DNA from: Mucilaginibacter sp. MD40
GTDB taxonomy: Bacteria; Bacteroidota; Bacteroidia; Sphingobacteriales; Sphingobacteriaceae
NCBI RefSeq assembly: GCF_002288635.1
Contig: NZ_NRSW01000001.1
Coordinates: 2,342,802 to 2,406,801 of the forward strand
DNA length: 64,000 nt
Direction: 5' to 3'
The notes below the pieces were generated by a model, which was not told where the DNA came from, did no database searches, and worked only from the letters and a program-made list of their open reading frames with translations. Shown here one piece after another: positions 7,356-15,469 of the stretch (position 1 is its first letter; each line of letters opens with the position of its first letter). The translations under genes were made by a program, and so were the position numbers.

Positions 7356-8544
7356 ACATCTTTTGTATCAAAAATTGTTTCTGGACTTTGAAAGCTTTAA
7401 GTATTTTCTTTTCGTCAGCTATTTGGTGACTGATATTTGTTAATATTTTAATAATTTTTTGTTGCTCTTCTTTTTCAGGAATAGAAATGAAACAATCATG
7501 AAAGTTTTTAATACTTATAGAATAAACTTTTGTTCCTTGCGCAAGACTTCTCATTTGATTTCTAAAAGACTTAGCCGCAAAAGCATAGCCTTTAAAACCT
7601 ACGATCGATCGATTTAATTTATCACGACCATGTATTGTATGTAATCCAGATACCACCAATTTCTCATTGCAATCAATGAACTCAATTACCTTTCCAACAT
7701 CATTAGTATCTTCGGATGCATCAGCAAAGACAACATCACCTTCTTTGCATAATTCATAATTAACGGGTAAACATTCATTCTTAATGCTGGGTAATTTATT
7801 TTCGGTTAGATTTATCTGTTGCGGAAGCCCCTGGTGGATAAGTCCATAGTGTAAATTCAAAATTGTTCCAGAGGCATATTCTAAATTTTCCCAAGAGAGG
7901 GAATTAGTTGGAAAAAAAATTAACAAATCACTGCCGCGAAATTTTTCCCAAGGCTGATTAAATCCCCTAAACCGGATCTTATGATTAAAAATACTATCCC
8001 TTAGTCCCGTAATTAAGGTTTCTAAACGTTCAATTATTTTGTTTTGGGTTGTTATACGATCGTCAATTAGAGAAAGAAGAGTAGCAATTTTGCTTTGTTC
8101 ATCCAGACTTGGTATTGATATAACAATCTGTTCTATCGTGCTTTTCGATAGGCTTGGCACTCCCGAGGCTTCGTTATGTTGAAGCCAATTTATCCTTTGA
8201 AATATATATAGTAAAAATTTTGGATAAATATTGTTAAAAGAATGAGTATAAAAGAGAGTGTCGACGGTCCAAAGTTTTCCATTATAATAAAATGGCTTGT
8301 TGATAGTGCCCTTTCTTCCAATGCAAACGGTTTCTCCATCATGGAGATAATCATTTACCGATGTCATTTGTCCGCCGGTTCCAAAAACGGGCACGGGACC
8401 GGTTTTTAAATGTTTATAATCTTTACCGCTTCCTATTTTTAGAATGTCTTCAACGGCTGTTTCTGTCCATTTGCTTTCAAATCCCGGGAATCTCAAATTC
8501 GGAACATTGGCCTTTAGTTGTTTATTAGTCTTTTTCTCGGTCAT
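7348..8544 (-). CDS. hsdS: Type I restriction enzyme specificity subunit HsdS (expressed copy)
   Basis: A 398-residue, full-length HsdS that binds the bipartite target and docks HsdM and HsdR. The first recognition domain is ~13-165 (NVPNLRFPGFESKWTE to ISIPSLDEQSKIATLLSLIDDRI). The central helix is ~165-195 (TTQNKIIERLETLITGLRDSIF), the second recognition domain ~200-370, and the distal helix ~370-398. It has a proper ATG, lies 31 bp after hsdM and is co-directional with hsdM and hsdR. The 34-bp, 26-bp and 21-bp repeats shared with the silent cassettes lie inside it, so its recognition domains are probably exchangeable and the present sequence is one of several states. Confidence 0.93.
   Translation of the reverse strand: MTEKKTNKQLKANVPNLRFPGFESKWTETAVEDILKIGSGKDYKHLKTGPVPVFGTGGQMTSVNDYLHDGETVCIGRKGTINKPFYYNGKLWTVDTLFYTHSFNNIYPKFLLYIFQRINWLQHNEASGVPSLSKSTIEQIVISIPSLDEQSKIATLLSLIDDRITTQNKIIERLETLITGLRDSIFNHKIRFRGFNQPWEKFRGSDLLIFFPTNSLSWENLEYASGTILNLHYGLIHQGLPQQINLTENKLPSIKNECLPVNYELCKEGDVVFADASEDTNDVGKVIEFIDCNEKLVVSGLHTIHGRDKLNRSIVGFKGYAFAAKSFRNQMRSLAQGTKVYSISIKNFHDCFISIPEKEEQQKIIKILTNISHQIADEKKILKAFKVQKQFLIQKMFI
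7996..8021 (-). repeat. 26-bp inverted repeat, expressed hsdS copy
   Basis: Exact inverse of 6715-6740, within the central conserved region of the expressed hsdS. Confidence 0.85.
8030..8050 (-). repeat. 21-bp inverted repeat, expressed hsdS copy
   Basis: Exact inverse of 6058-6078, 8 bp from the 26-bp repeat in the central region of the expressed hsdS. Confidence 0.65.
8477..8510 (-). repeat. 34-bp inverted repeat, expressed hsdS copy
   Basis: Exact inverse of 5574-5607. It lies 34 bp inside the expressed hsdS start, so the initiation region stays fixed while everything downstream can invert. Confidence 0.9.
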
Positions 8545-8575
8545 TTACTTTCTTCTGTATAAACATTAAGGATAG

Positions 8576-10120
8576 TTAAAAAACAAGGCCGAGTTCTTTC
8601 AGATAGCCCTCGATCTCTTTATCGAGGTCGGCCCGCTGGGCTTCAAGTTCTTTTATCTCGCGCATAACGGCTTGTATATCGATTTCTTCTTCTTCCTCGA
8701 AGGTATCTACATAGCGGGGGATGTTCAGGTTGTAATCGTTTTCGGCAATTTCTTGCAATGACGCGCAATGACTGTACTTCTCGATCTCGGCGCGGTCGCG
8801 GTAGGTGTTTACAATTTTGTCAATGTGCTCTTTACGTAGTTTGTTCTGAGTCTTAACTTTTTCAAATTCTTTACTAGCATCGATAAATAAAATGTTATCG
8901 TCTTGTTTGCGGCACTTTTTTGCGACAATTATACAGGTCGGGATGCTGGTGCCATAAAAGATATTTGCGGGAAGGCCGATGATGGCGTCGATGTAGTTTT
9001 TCTTTTCGATCAAAAAGCGACGGATTTTCCCTTCGCTGCTACCACGGAATAAGACACCGTGGGGCGCAACACAAGCCATGGTACCTTGCTCATTCAAGTG
9101 GTACAACATGTGTAAAATGAACGCGTAGTCGGCTTTTGATTGCGGGGCCAAAACACCAGCACTGCTGAAGCGGTCATCATTGTTGAATTTTGCGGCGGCG
9201 GTCCAGGTGGCCGAAAAGGGAGGGTTGGCAACCACCGCGTCGAACTGACGTTCGCCAAATTCATTGGCCTCTAAGGTGTCGCCATTGCGGATGTCAAAAT
9301 TATTATACTTGATGCCGTGCAGGAGCATGTTCATCCGACATAAGTTAAAAGTGGTTGGATTCTTTTCCTGACCATAGATAATATCTGCGTGGCCGTTACG
9401 TGCTGTCTGCAATAATAGAGAGCCGCTACCACAAGTAGGATCATATACATCTTTTAAGCGTGGACGCCCGGTGGTAACAATGTCAGCGAGAATTGTACTA
9501 ACTTCCTGAGGTGTGTAAAACTCGCCTGCTTTTTTACCAGCACCGGCTGCAAACTGTGAAATCATGTATTCGTAGGCGTCTCCTAGGATATCAATTTCAT
9601 TCGCCTCGTGCAGACCAAAGTCGATACCGTTCAATGCGACCAGCACCTCGCTAACCAGTTTATTCTTATCATCAGCTGTTTTGCCCAATTTTGGCGAAGC
9701 CAAATCAATATCGGAAAACAAACCGCCAAAATCATCTTCACTTTCTTGACCTATGGTACTGTCTTCGATACGCTTCATCGAACGTTCCAAAGCAGGCAGA
9801 ATGTTCTCCTTTTTATTGATCAAATCGATCATAGTCGAGTACAAAAATTCTGGTGCTACAAAATAACCGAGATCTTGCATACACGTCTCTCTGATCGCGC
9901 TTTTGATAACTTCATCATTGCTTTCCCAGGCTTGTTTGAAGGTCAGGCCGTCAGCTTCCAATTCCTTATTGACATGCAACTCAATTTTTTCCGACAAATA
10001 TTTATAAAATATAAAGCCAAGCGAAAAATACATGAAGTCGCTGGCGGACATATTGCCTCTTAAAGTATTCGCCACCATCCAGAGCTGGTTGCGTAATCGT
10101 TGTTGTAGTTCTTCACTCAT
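8576..10120 (-). CDS. hsdM: Type I DNA methyltransferase subunit HsdM
   Basis: About 514 residues from the ATG at 10120, two bases after the hsdR stop; a TTG 12 bp upstream would overlap hsdR and is less likely. N6-adenine methyltransferase: an N-terminal helical domain (~1-150), then the SAM-binding motif DPTCGSGS at ~227-234 and catalytic NPPF at ~299-302 (VVANPPFSATW). GEFYTPQEVSTILADIV precedes motif I, as is usual for HsdM. It forms M2S with HsdS to methylate, and R2M2S with HsdR to restrict. Placed R-M-S in one operon. Confidence 0.95.
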   Translation of the reverse strand: MSEELQQRLRNQLWMVANTLRGNMSASDFMYFSLGFIFYKYLSEKIELHVNKELEADGLTFKQAWESNDEVIKSAIRETCMQDLGYFVAPEFLYSTMIDLINKKENILPALERSMKRIEDSTIGQESEDDFGGLFSDIDLASPKLGKTADDKNKLVSEVLVALNGIDFGLHEANEIDILGDAYEYMISQFAAGAGKKAGEFYTPQEVSTILADIVTTGRPRLKDVYDPTCGSGSLLLQTARNGHADIIYGQEKNPTTFNLCRMNMLLHGIKYNNFDIRNGDTLEANEFGERQFDAVVANPPFSATWTAAAKFNNDDRFSSAGVLAPQSKADYAFILHMLYHLNEQGTMACVAPHGVLFRGSSEGKIRRFLIEKKNYIDAIIGLPANIFYGTSIPTCIIVAKKCRKQDDNILFIDASKEFEKVKTQNKLRKEHIDKIVNTYRDRAEIEKYSHCASLQEIAENDYNLNIPRYVDTFEEEEEIDIQAVMREIKELEAQRADLDKEIEGYLKELGLVF

Positions 10121-10122
10121 CG

Positions 10123-12951
10123 TTAATCCCAATTATATATATCCATAATAGTCCTCAATTTCCGAACTACGCGGTCTAAAATGCTGCGCCGCTCGACAAT
10201 CCCAGCTTTTTTCTTTCTCACTGCTTCCTGTACAATCTCCAGTTTTTCCCGTTTTAAATAATCATATTCGGTCAAAAACTGCTGCAAAGCACCTTCATCT
10301 AAGGCTTCTTCTTCTGCCAACCCCTGCACCGCTTCGCCACGTTTACGGGTTACGAAGGCGGATAAGCGACTCTCAAGGTCTATCGTACCGTCAGCTTTTG
10401 CCCGGGCAAAAGCTTCTTTGTCATTATCAATATTTTCACGCATGAACTCATCTACCAGCTTTGTCTTATTGCGCATACCTGCATCCTTAATCATGGTATC
10501 CAGAATACTTTGGCGTTGCTGTGCGTAATCCTCGCTATTAATGTCAAGATCCGAGATCAGTTCTAAGATATATGCCACGTTAATTACGTCGCTCCGCAAT
10601 AATTCTAAACAGAAATCGATATCTTCTAAGGTAGGGCTTTCCTCATTTTCGCCATAAGACACGGGCGGCTCGGCGACCAAGCTCGGCTCCGGTGGCGGTT
10701 TGATGGGCCCGACTGCAATATCCAGATACTTGCTGCGAAAATCCATAAACTCCTGATCTGACATCAGCAGGGTCTGATCTTCTGCATCGAAGTCCTCATA
10801 AACCTGGATCTCCGAACGCTTTTTGATAATATCTCGGAAGGCAAGTACAAAGTCGCGCCGCTCGTATTCGCTTTGCAAACCATCTACAGATTGCACATCG
10901 GGATACTTTTCCTTGAATTTGACCACCAGCTCATTCAACTCACTTTTAACCTTATCAAAAGGCTCTCGGATAATAAACTCGTTCGGCTGATTGTTACTAA
11001 ACAGCTTGATTGCCGCATCGACGTTGTTTTTTAGATCACGGAAACAAACGACCTTACCGAACCGTTTCTTTTCATTCAGCACCCGGTTTGTCCGGCTAAA
11101 GGCCTGTACTAAGCCGTGGTATTCCAAATTCTTATCGACATACAAAGTGTTGAGTTTTTTTGCATCAAAACCGGTCAGGAACATATTTACCACCAGCAAC
11201 AGGTCAAGAGAAGCCATTTCCGGATTCTTTTTTTTCATCCGCTTATTTACGTCATCATAATATAAACCGAAATTCTCCGTCGTAAACGACGTACCGAACA
11301 TGTCGTTATAATCATTCATGATGGACTGCAACTCATCTGCTGCAACTGCGTCATTGGCAAAGCCTTGATTCGTACCCGTTAATTCATCGTCTTGGTTGCT
11401 ATTAGCCGCATACGTAAAGACCGCCCCGATCCTGATGGAAGGGTTCAGGCTCTTAAATATTTGATAATATTTTAATAGGGCTGCCACTGACTGCGTTGCG
11501 AACACTGCATTGTACTCACCATCATAGGTTGATTTATTAAAGTTAGCTAGGATGAACTTAGCGATTTCCTGCATCCGAACATCGTTCATCAGATCGTCAC
11601 CTGATTCGTTTTTTCCTTTATAATATTCGACCAAGAAACCGAGCACGTTTTCATCTGCAATCGCATCTTTGATCAGGTAACGGTGCAGGCAATCCCCAAA
11701 GATTTCCGCCGTAGTGTGTTCGTGGGCATTTTCGGCAAAAATTGGTGTGCCGGTAAATCCAAAAAATTGCAGATTGTTAAAGAAACGTTTGATGTTTCTG
11801 TGCGAATCACCAAATTGGCTGCGATGGCATTCATCAAAGATCATCACAACCTTTTGATCTCGAACCTTTTGCAAATGCTTGTTGTAACGGTCTCTCGTGA
11901 CGGCATTATTTAGTTTCTGAATAGTTGTTATAATAATCTTAGAATCTCCTCCTAGTCGCCGGATCAGTTCAAATGTATTATCCGTGCCATCTACAGCCCC
12001 TTTTTCAAAGGCCTCATACTCTGCTTGTGTCTGTGTATCCAGATCGCGTCGGTCTACCACAAAAACCACCTTGTCCACGCCATCCAACTCCGAAGCCAGT
12101 TGCGCCGCTTTAAAAGATGTTAGCGTTTTTCCTGCACCCGTCGTATGCCATACATAACCGTTCTTAGTCGAATTTTCAACCCGGTCTAAGATACGCTCCA
12201 CTGCATAATACTGGTATGGACGCAAAGCCATCAGCACTTTATCGCTCTCATTCAGGACAATATACTTGCTGATCATTTTTCCCAGTCCACATTTTTCCAG
12301 AAAATTGTTTGCAAACTGATTTAAATCATTGTAAGGCGTATTGTCCGCATCTGTCCAATTGAAAGTAAATTTATAGCCCAGATTTGGGTTGTTGGCAAAA
12401 TACCGCGTGTTCACGCCGTTAGAGATGACGAATAACTGGATATAGTCAAATAACCCATTATATGAAATCTTATGGTACTTCTGTATCTGATCATAAGCTA
12501 CCCGCAGTTCCAATCCACGCTTTTTCAGTTCTAACTGCACTAAAGGCAGACCGTTGATCAGAATTGTTACATCATATCGGCAGGCGCGGCGTCCCTCCAC
12601 GGTAATCTGATTAGCTACTTGGAATTCATTCTGACACCATTTATGCTTGTTGAGAAACTCCACCCATACTCGCTGCCCGTCCTCTGTATCCAAAGGAAAA
12701 AGATCCCGTATTTTTTTTGCTTTTTCAAACCGCGTACCACCTTCCAGGTGAATACGGATACGCTCGAACTCTTTATCAGTAAACTCCGTTCGTCCGATCT
12801 GCGCTAAACGTTTCTGGTTATGTTTTTCTAACTGGCGTTTAAAGTTTGTGTAAAGGTTTTCTTCCTCTTTCAATACCACTCGCTCATAACCCATACCTAC
12901 TAAGGTATTAATCAGTCCATTTTCTAATACTAATTCGCTTTGAGTTGTCAT
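10123..12951 (-). CDS. hsdR: Type I restriction endonuclease/translocase subunit HsdR
   Basis: About 942 residues from the ATG at 12951 (MTTQSELVLENGLINTL), the normal HsdR start; an upstream alternative-codon start adds 18 unlikely residues. The N-terminal PD-(D/E)xK nuclease has D127 and E141-L-K143 (YDVTILINGLPLVQLELKKRG). A superfamily 2 helicase motor follows, with Walker A TTGAGKT at ~270 and DECH box (IFDECHRSQFG) at ~375. The C-terminal helical region is rich in Glu/Lys. It cuts unmodified DNA at a distance after ATP-driven translocation. It is intact, so the system can restrict if HsdS is functional. Confidence 0.95.
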   Translation of the reverse strand: MTTQSELVLENGLINTLVGMGYERVVLKEEENLYTNFKRQLEKHNQKRLAQIGRTEFTDKEFERIRIHLEGGTRFEKAKKIRDLFPLDTEDGQRVWVEFLNKHKWCQNEFQVANQITVEGRRACRYDVTILINGLPLVQLELKKRGLELRVAYDQIQKYHKISYNGLFDYIQLFVISNGVNTRYFANNPNLGYKFTFNWTDADNTPYNDLNQFANNFLEKCGLGKMISKYIVLNESDKVLMALRPYQYYAVERILDRVENSTKNGYVWHTTGAGKTLTSFKAAQLASELDGVDKVVFVVDRRDLDTQTQAEYEAFEKGAVDGTDNTFELIRRLGGDSKIIITTIQKLNNAVTRDRYNKHLQKVRDQKVVMIFDECHRSQFGDSHRNIKRFFNNLQFFGFTGTPIFAENAHEHTTAEIFGDCLHRYLIKDAIADENVLGFLVEYYKGKNESGDDLMNDVRMQEIAKFILANFNKSTYDGEYNAVFATQSVAALLKYYQIFKSLNPSIRIGAVFTYAANSNQDDELTGTNQGFANDAVAADELQSIMNDYNDMFGTSFTTENFGLYYDDVNKRMKKKNPEMASLDLLLVVNMFLTGFDAKKLNTLYVDKNLEYHGLVQAFSRTNRVLNEKKRFGKVVCFRDLKNNVDAAIKLFSNNQPNEFIIREPFDKVKSELNELVVKFKEKYPDVQSVDGLQSEYERRDFVLAFRDIIKKRSEIQVYEDFDAEDQTLLMSDQEFMDFRSKYLDIAVGPIKPPPEPSLVAEPPVSYGENEESPTLEDIDFCLELLRSDVINVAYILELISDLDINSEDYAQQRQSILDTMIKDAGMRNKTKLVDEFMRENIDNDKEAFARAKADGTIDLESRLSAFVTRKRGEAVQGLAEEEALDEGALQQFLTEYDYLKREKLEIVQEAVRKKKAGIVERRSILDRVVRKLRTIMDIYNWD

Positions 12952-13269
12952 ATTTATCTCGTGATAATATTCACCCGATCTGCGAACCACAGAAACAGTA
13001 GCCAACCATTCGGATAAGGTTAAATCACTCGTAAACTTACAAAAAATCCCTAATTAGTTTCATTTGGGTATTTGCGTTTATGGTTTTATAGGTCTTAGAG
13101 TCGATATATTGACAGAAGTATTTGCCTTACTTTACAGGATAACTAAAAATCAATTATTAATCATTTTTGGGGCGAACCCAGAGAGCAGAGTATAACACGG
13201 TGAGTAGTTACCAAAAAAAATTGATGCAGAAACTTTAGTTTCTTTAGCTATTAAAATCCTTTAGTGCAC
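12952..13269. other. Intergenic region between fic and hsdR
   Basis: No gene seen. It should contain the minus-strand promoter of the hsdR-M-S operon near 12,990-13,060, where a weak TAAGTTTA resembles the Bacteroidota -7 element. A small palindrome, AGAAACT-TT-AGTTTCT, sits at 13229-13244, about 25 bp beyond the fic stop, and may terminate fic. Confidence 0.4.
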
Positions 13270-14382
13270 TTATCCCTCAAGAATACGTATTAAATCGTCG
13301 TTTACGTAGAATAATTCTTTACCATCTTTTATAGGACTTAACATTTTGGCATTAACTAATTCATTGAAGTATTTTGTTAGGGTTGTTCTAGATGTTATAT
13401 TTAATTGATCACCAATGAATTTAGGTTTGATATACGGCTGACTGAAAATCAATTCGTTTACTTCTTTATTATACCATTTTATTGAATTTTTGGCGTGTAT
13501 CAACGTTGAATCCATCTGAGCAAGTATGCTGTTAATTAATTGGCTTGTTAATAGTGCTGTCTTTTCTACGGCATCCAGCATGTATAGTATCCAGGGTTTC
13601 CACGAACTGCGTTGAGTAACAATCCCCAGATTATAATAGTAGTCGTCTTTATTAACAATAATATATTTAGACAGATATAGCACCGGTTGATTTAATAAGC
13701 CTGCATGTACGAGATAAAGTAAGTTTAATATGCGACCAGTTCTTCCATTCCCATCAGGAAAAGGATGTATCGCTTCAAATTGATAATGAGCGAAACACAT
13801 TTTTAATAAAGGATCTGTAGGATATTTTTGATCGTCATTTAAATAGTTCAACAAATTATCCATTAGTTTTTCCAATATTCCGGTTCCTCGTGGGGGAGTA
13901 TAAATTACTTCTCCAGAGCGAAATTCGCTTTGCCCACGCTGTATTATAGTTAACGATGCCGGTGACCTGAGCCCTGATGATGTATTTTTAATTTGCCTGA
14001 AAATTCCTAATACGCTTTCTAAATCAATATGATTATTTTCTTTTATGAGTTGATAACCAGTCCACAGAGCTTCACGATAGCGTAATACCTCTTTTGTTGC
14101 AATATTAGCCTTGTCTTCTTGAACGGTATCTGAAACCGCTTTATATAAAGCGTCTTCAGTTGTAAAAATATTTTCAATGGCAGTAGAAGCTTTGGCCTCT
14201 TGTAGAGCTATTGTATTTACCAGCATCAATGGATTTGGCAGTCTCATAATGCTGCTGTTTACAGCCGCTAATGCTCTTGATGCCGTTACCAATTTCTTCA
14301 AAATCTCAACATCATTTTCGATTTCAGATTTGGGGGGCAGTAATGGTAAATCATTAAATGGTTTTGTTCTGTCGTAAGCCAT
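13270..14382 (-). CDS. Fic-family AMP-transferase with N-terminal inhibitory helix and C-terminal winged HTH
   Basis: A 370-residue Fic protein very like the SoFic type (about 370 residues). The active-site motif HPFPDGNGRTGR at 206-217 is complete (catalytic His206, phosphate-binding DGNGR). An intramolecular inhibitory motif S66-x-x-x-E70-N71 (STAIEN) in the N-terminal helix marks a class II, self-inhibited Fic. Residues ~320-360 look like a winged HTH (PKFIGDQLNITSRTTLTKYFNELV). The enzyme would transfer AMP (or another nucleotide moiety) to a Ser/Thr/Tyr hydroxyl; the target is unknown. It sits beside the R-M locus with no antitoxin gene. Repeated TGTTCA/TGAACA motifs upstream suggest autoregulation through the HTH (inference). 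Confidence 0.92.
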   Translation of the reverse strand: MAYDRTKPFNDLPLLPPKSEIENDVEILKKLVTASRALAAVNSSIMRLPNPLMLVNTIALQEAKASTAIENIFTTEDALYKAVSDTVQEDKANIATKEVLRYREALWTGYQLIKENNHIDLESVLGIFRQIKNTSSGLRSPASLTIIQRGQSEFRSGEVIYTPPRGTGILEKLMDNLLNYLNDDQKYPTDPLLKMCFAHYQFEAIHPFPDGNGRTGRILNLLYLVHAGLLNQPVLYLSKYIIVNKDDYYYNLGIVTQRSSWKPWILYMLDAVEKTALLTSQLINSILAQMDSTLIHAKNSIKWYNKEVNELIFSQPYIKPKFIGDQLNITSRTTLTKYFNELVNAKMLSPIKDGKELFYVNDDLIRILEG

Positions 14383-14387
14383 ATAAT

Positions 14388-14555
14388 ATGTTCATTTTAT
14401 TCTGATTTGTGAACACAATGCAAATTAACGTAAGTATTTTGATAAATTAAAACCACGTGTCCAATTTTGTTAAAAAAATGAACGTAATTAATTTTGAATA
14501 TTAAATTATGGACAAAATTCAATGTTGTGTTCATTTATTTATAAAATATGAACAT
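14388..14555. promoter_or_regulatory. Cluster of TGTTCA/TGAACA motifs upstream of fic
   Basis: ATGTTCAT (14388-14395), the palindrome TTGTGAACACAA (14407-14418), ATGAACGT (14478-14485), TTGTGTTCAT (14525-14534) and ATGAACAT (14548-14555) lie within 170 bp upstream of fic. Repeated short palindromes at a promoter suggest operators. The HTH of the Fic protein is the obvious candidate binder, but this is unproven. Confidence 0.45.
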
Positions 14556-14703
14556 GTTTTAGATTGAAATGTAGGTGTTGTATGTTATGGAGATGTTGAC
14601 CACCCTGTTCCGGGCCAAATTGACCACTGGGTTAGCTGACTTTTGGGTTGCAGCAAATGCTATAAAAGCGTGTACAAAAATAGTTATTTAAAAGGTATTT
14701 CCA

Positions 14704-15450
14704 TTAGTAGCTTTTTGTTGGTTCAACACTACGTTTTTTCCTCATAGATTCCCCCTTCAGTTCGATGCGATGCGCATCATGAACGATCCGGTCCAGGATC
14801 GCATCAGCAACCGTTTTTTCACCGATCACTTCAAACCATTTGCTTACCGGTAACTGTGAGGTAATGATCAGCGAGGTCTTGCCATGCCTGTCCTCGATAA
14901 GTTCCATGAGTGCAGCCCTGCTTTGTGCATCAAAAGGCTGGATACCGAAGTCATCCAGTATGAGCAGCTGTGTCCTTTCGAGTTTAGCCAGCTCTTTGAT
15001 ATAGGAGCCGTCTGCTTTTGCCATCTTCAGTTTAGCGAATAGCTTGGGGGTACTGGCGTAGAATACCCTGTAGCCCAGCATACAGGCCTGATAGCCGATG
15101 GCAGAAGCCACATAACTTTTACCAATGCCGGTACTACCAGTAACCAGTACGTTTTCATTGCGGTCAATGAAGGTACAGTCTGCCAGGCGCATGATCTGGT
15201 TGCGGTCGATACTTCGTTCGGCATGGTAATGCACGTCCTCTACAGAAGCTTTATAGCGGAACTTGGCATATTGTATTGTCCTTTCTATACGCCTGTTTTG
15301 CCGGTCGTCCCATTCTGCATCTACCAACAGGGCGAGTAGCTCATCCGCTGTATGATCGTTAGTTTTACCTGTTTCCATGCTGCTTTTGAAAGCATGGAAC
15401 ATACCGAAGAACTTCATCTTCCTCATCTTTTCTAATGTACTTGTGTTCAT
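14704..15450 (-). CDS. istB: IS21-family ATP-binding transposition helper IstB
   Basis: A 248-residue DnaA/DnaC-like AAA+ ATPase. Walker A GSTGIGKS lies at ~105-112 and Walker B (LLILDDFG) at ~165-171. It assembles on target DNA and activates the IstA transposase. It lies 19 bp downstream of istA on the same strand, with length typical for the family. Confidence 0.95.
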   Translation of the reverse strand: MNTSTLEKMRKMKFFGMFHAFKSSMETGKTNDHTADELLALLVDAEWDDRQNRRIERTIQYAKFRYKASVEDVHYHAERSIDRNQIMRLADCTFIDRNENVLVTGSTGIGKSYVASAIGYQACMLGYRVFYASTPKLFAKLKMAKADGSYIKELAKLERTQLLILDDFGIQPFDAQSRAALMELIEDRHGKTSLIITSQLPVSKWFEVIGEKTVADAILDRIVHDAHRIELKGESMRKKRSVEPTKSY

Positions 15451-15469
15451 GTTATTGTTGTTTTAATGG

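Larger units (their letters stand above)
5574..8510. other. Putative invertible segment of the type I R-M specificity locus
   Basis: A 2.94-kb segment bounded by exact 34-bp inverted repeats. One end holds the body of the expressed hsdS (minus strand). The other holds silent hsdS sequence (plus strand) with no start codon. The initiation codon and first residues of HsdS lie outside, at 8511-8544. Recombination at the outer repeats would place the silent copy behind the expressed start. Two inner repeat pairs (26 bp and 21 bp, in the central conserved region) would swap only the second target-recognition domain. Confidence 0.8.

Noticed and set aside
10120..10132. HsdM starting at the upstream TTG (10132)
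   Set aside because: It would overlap hsdR by 10 bp; the ATG at 10120, two bases after the hsdR stop, is more natural.
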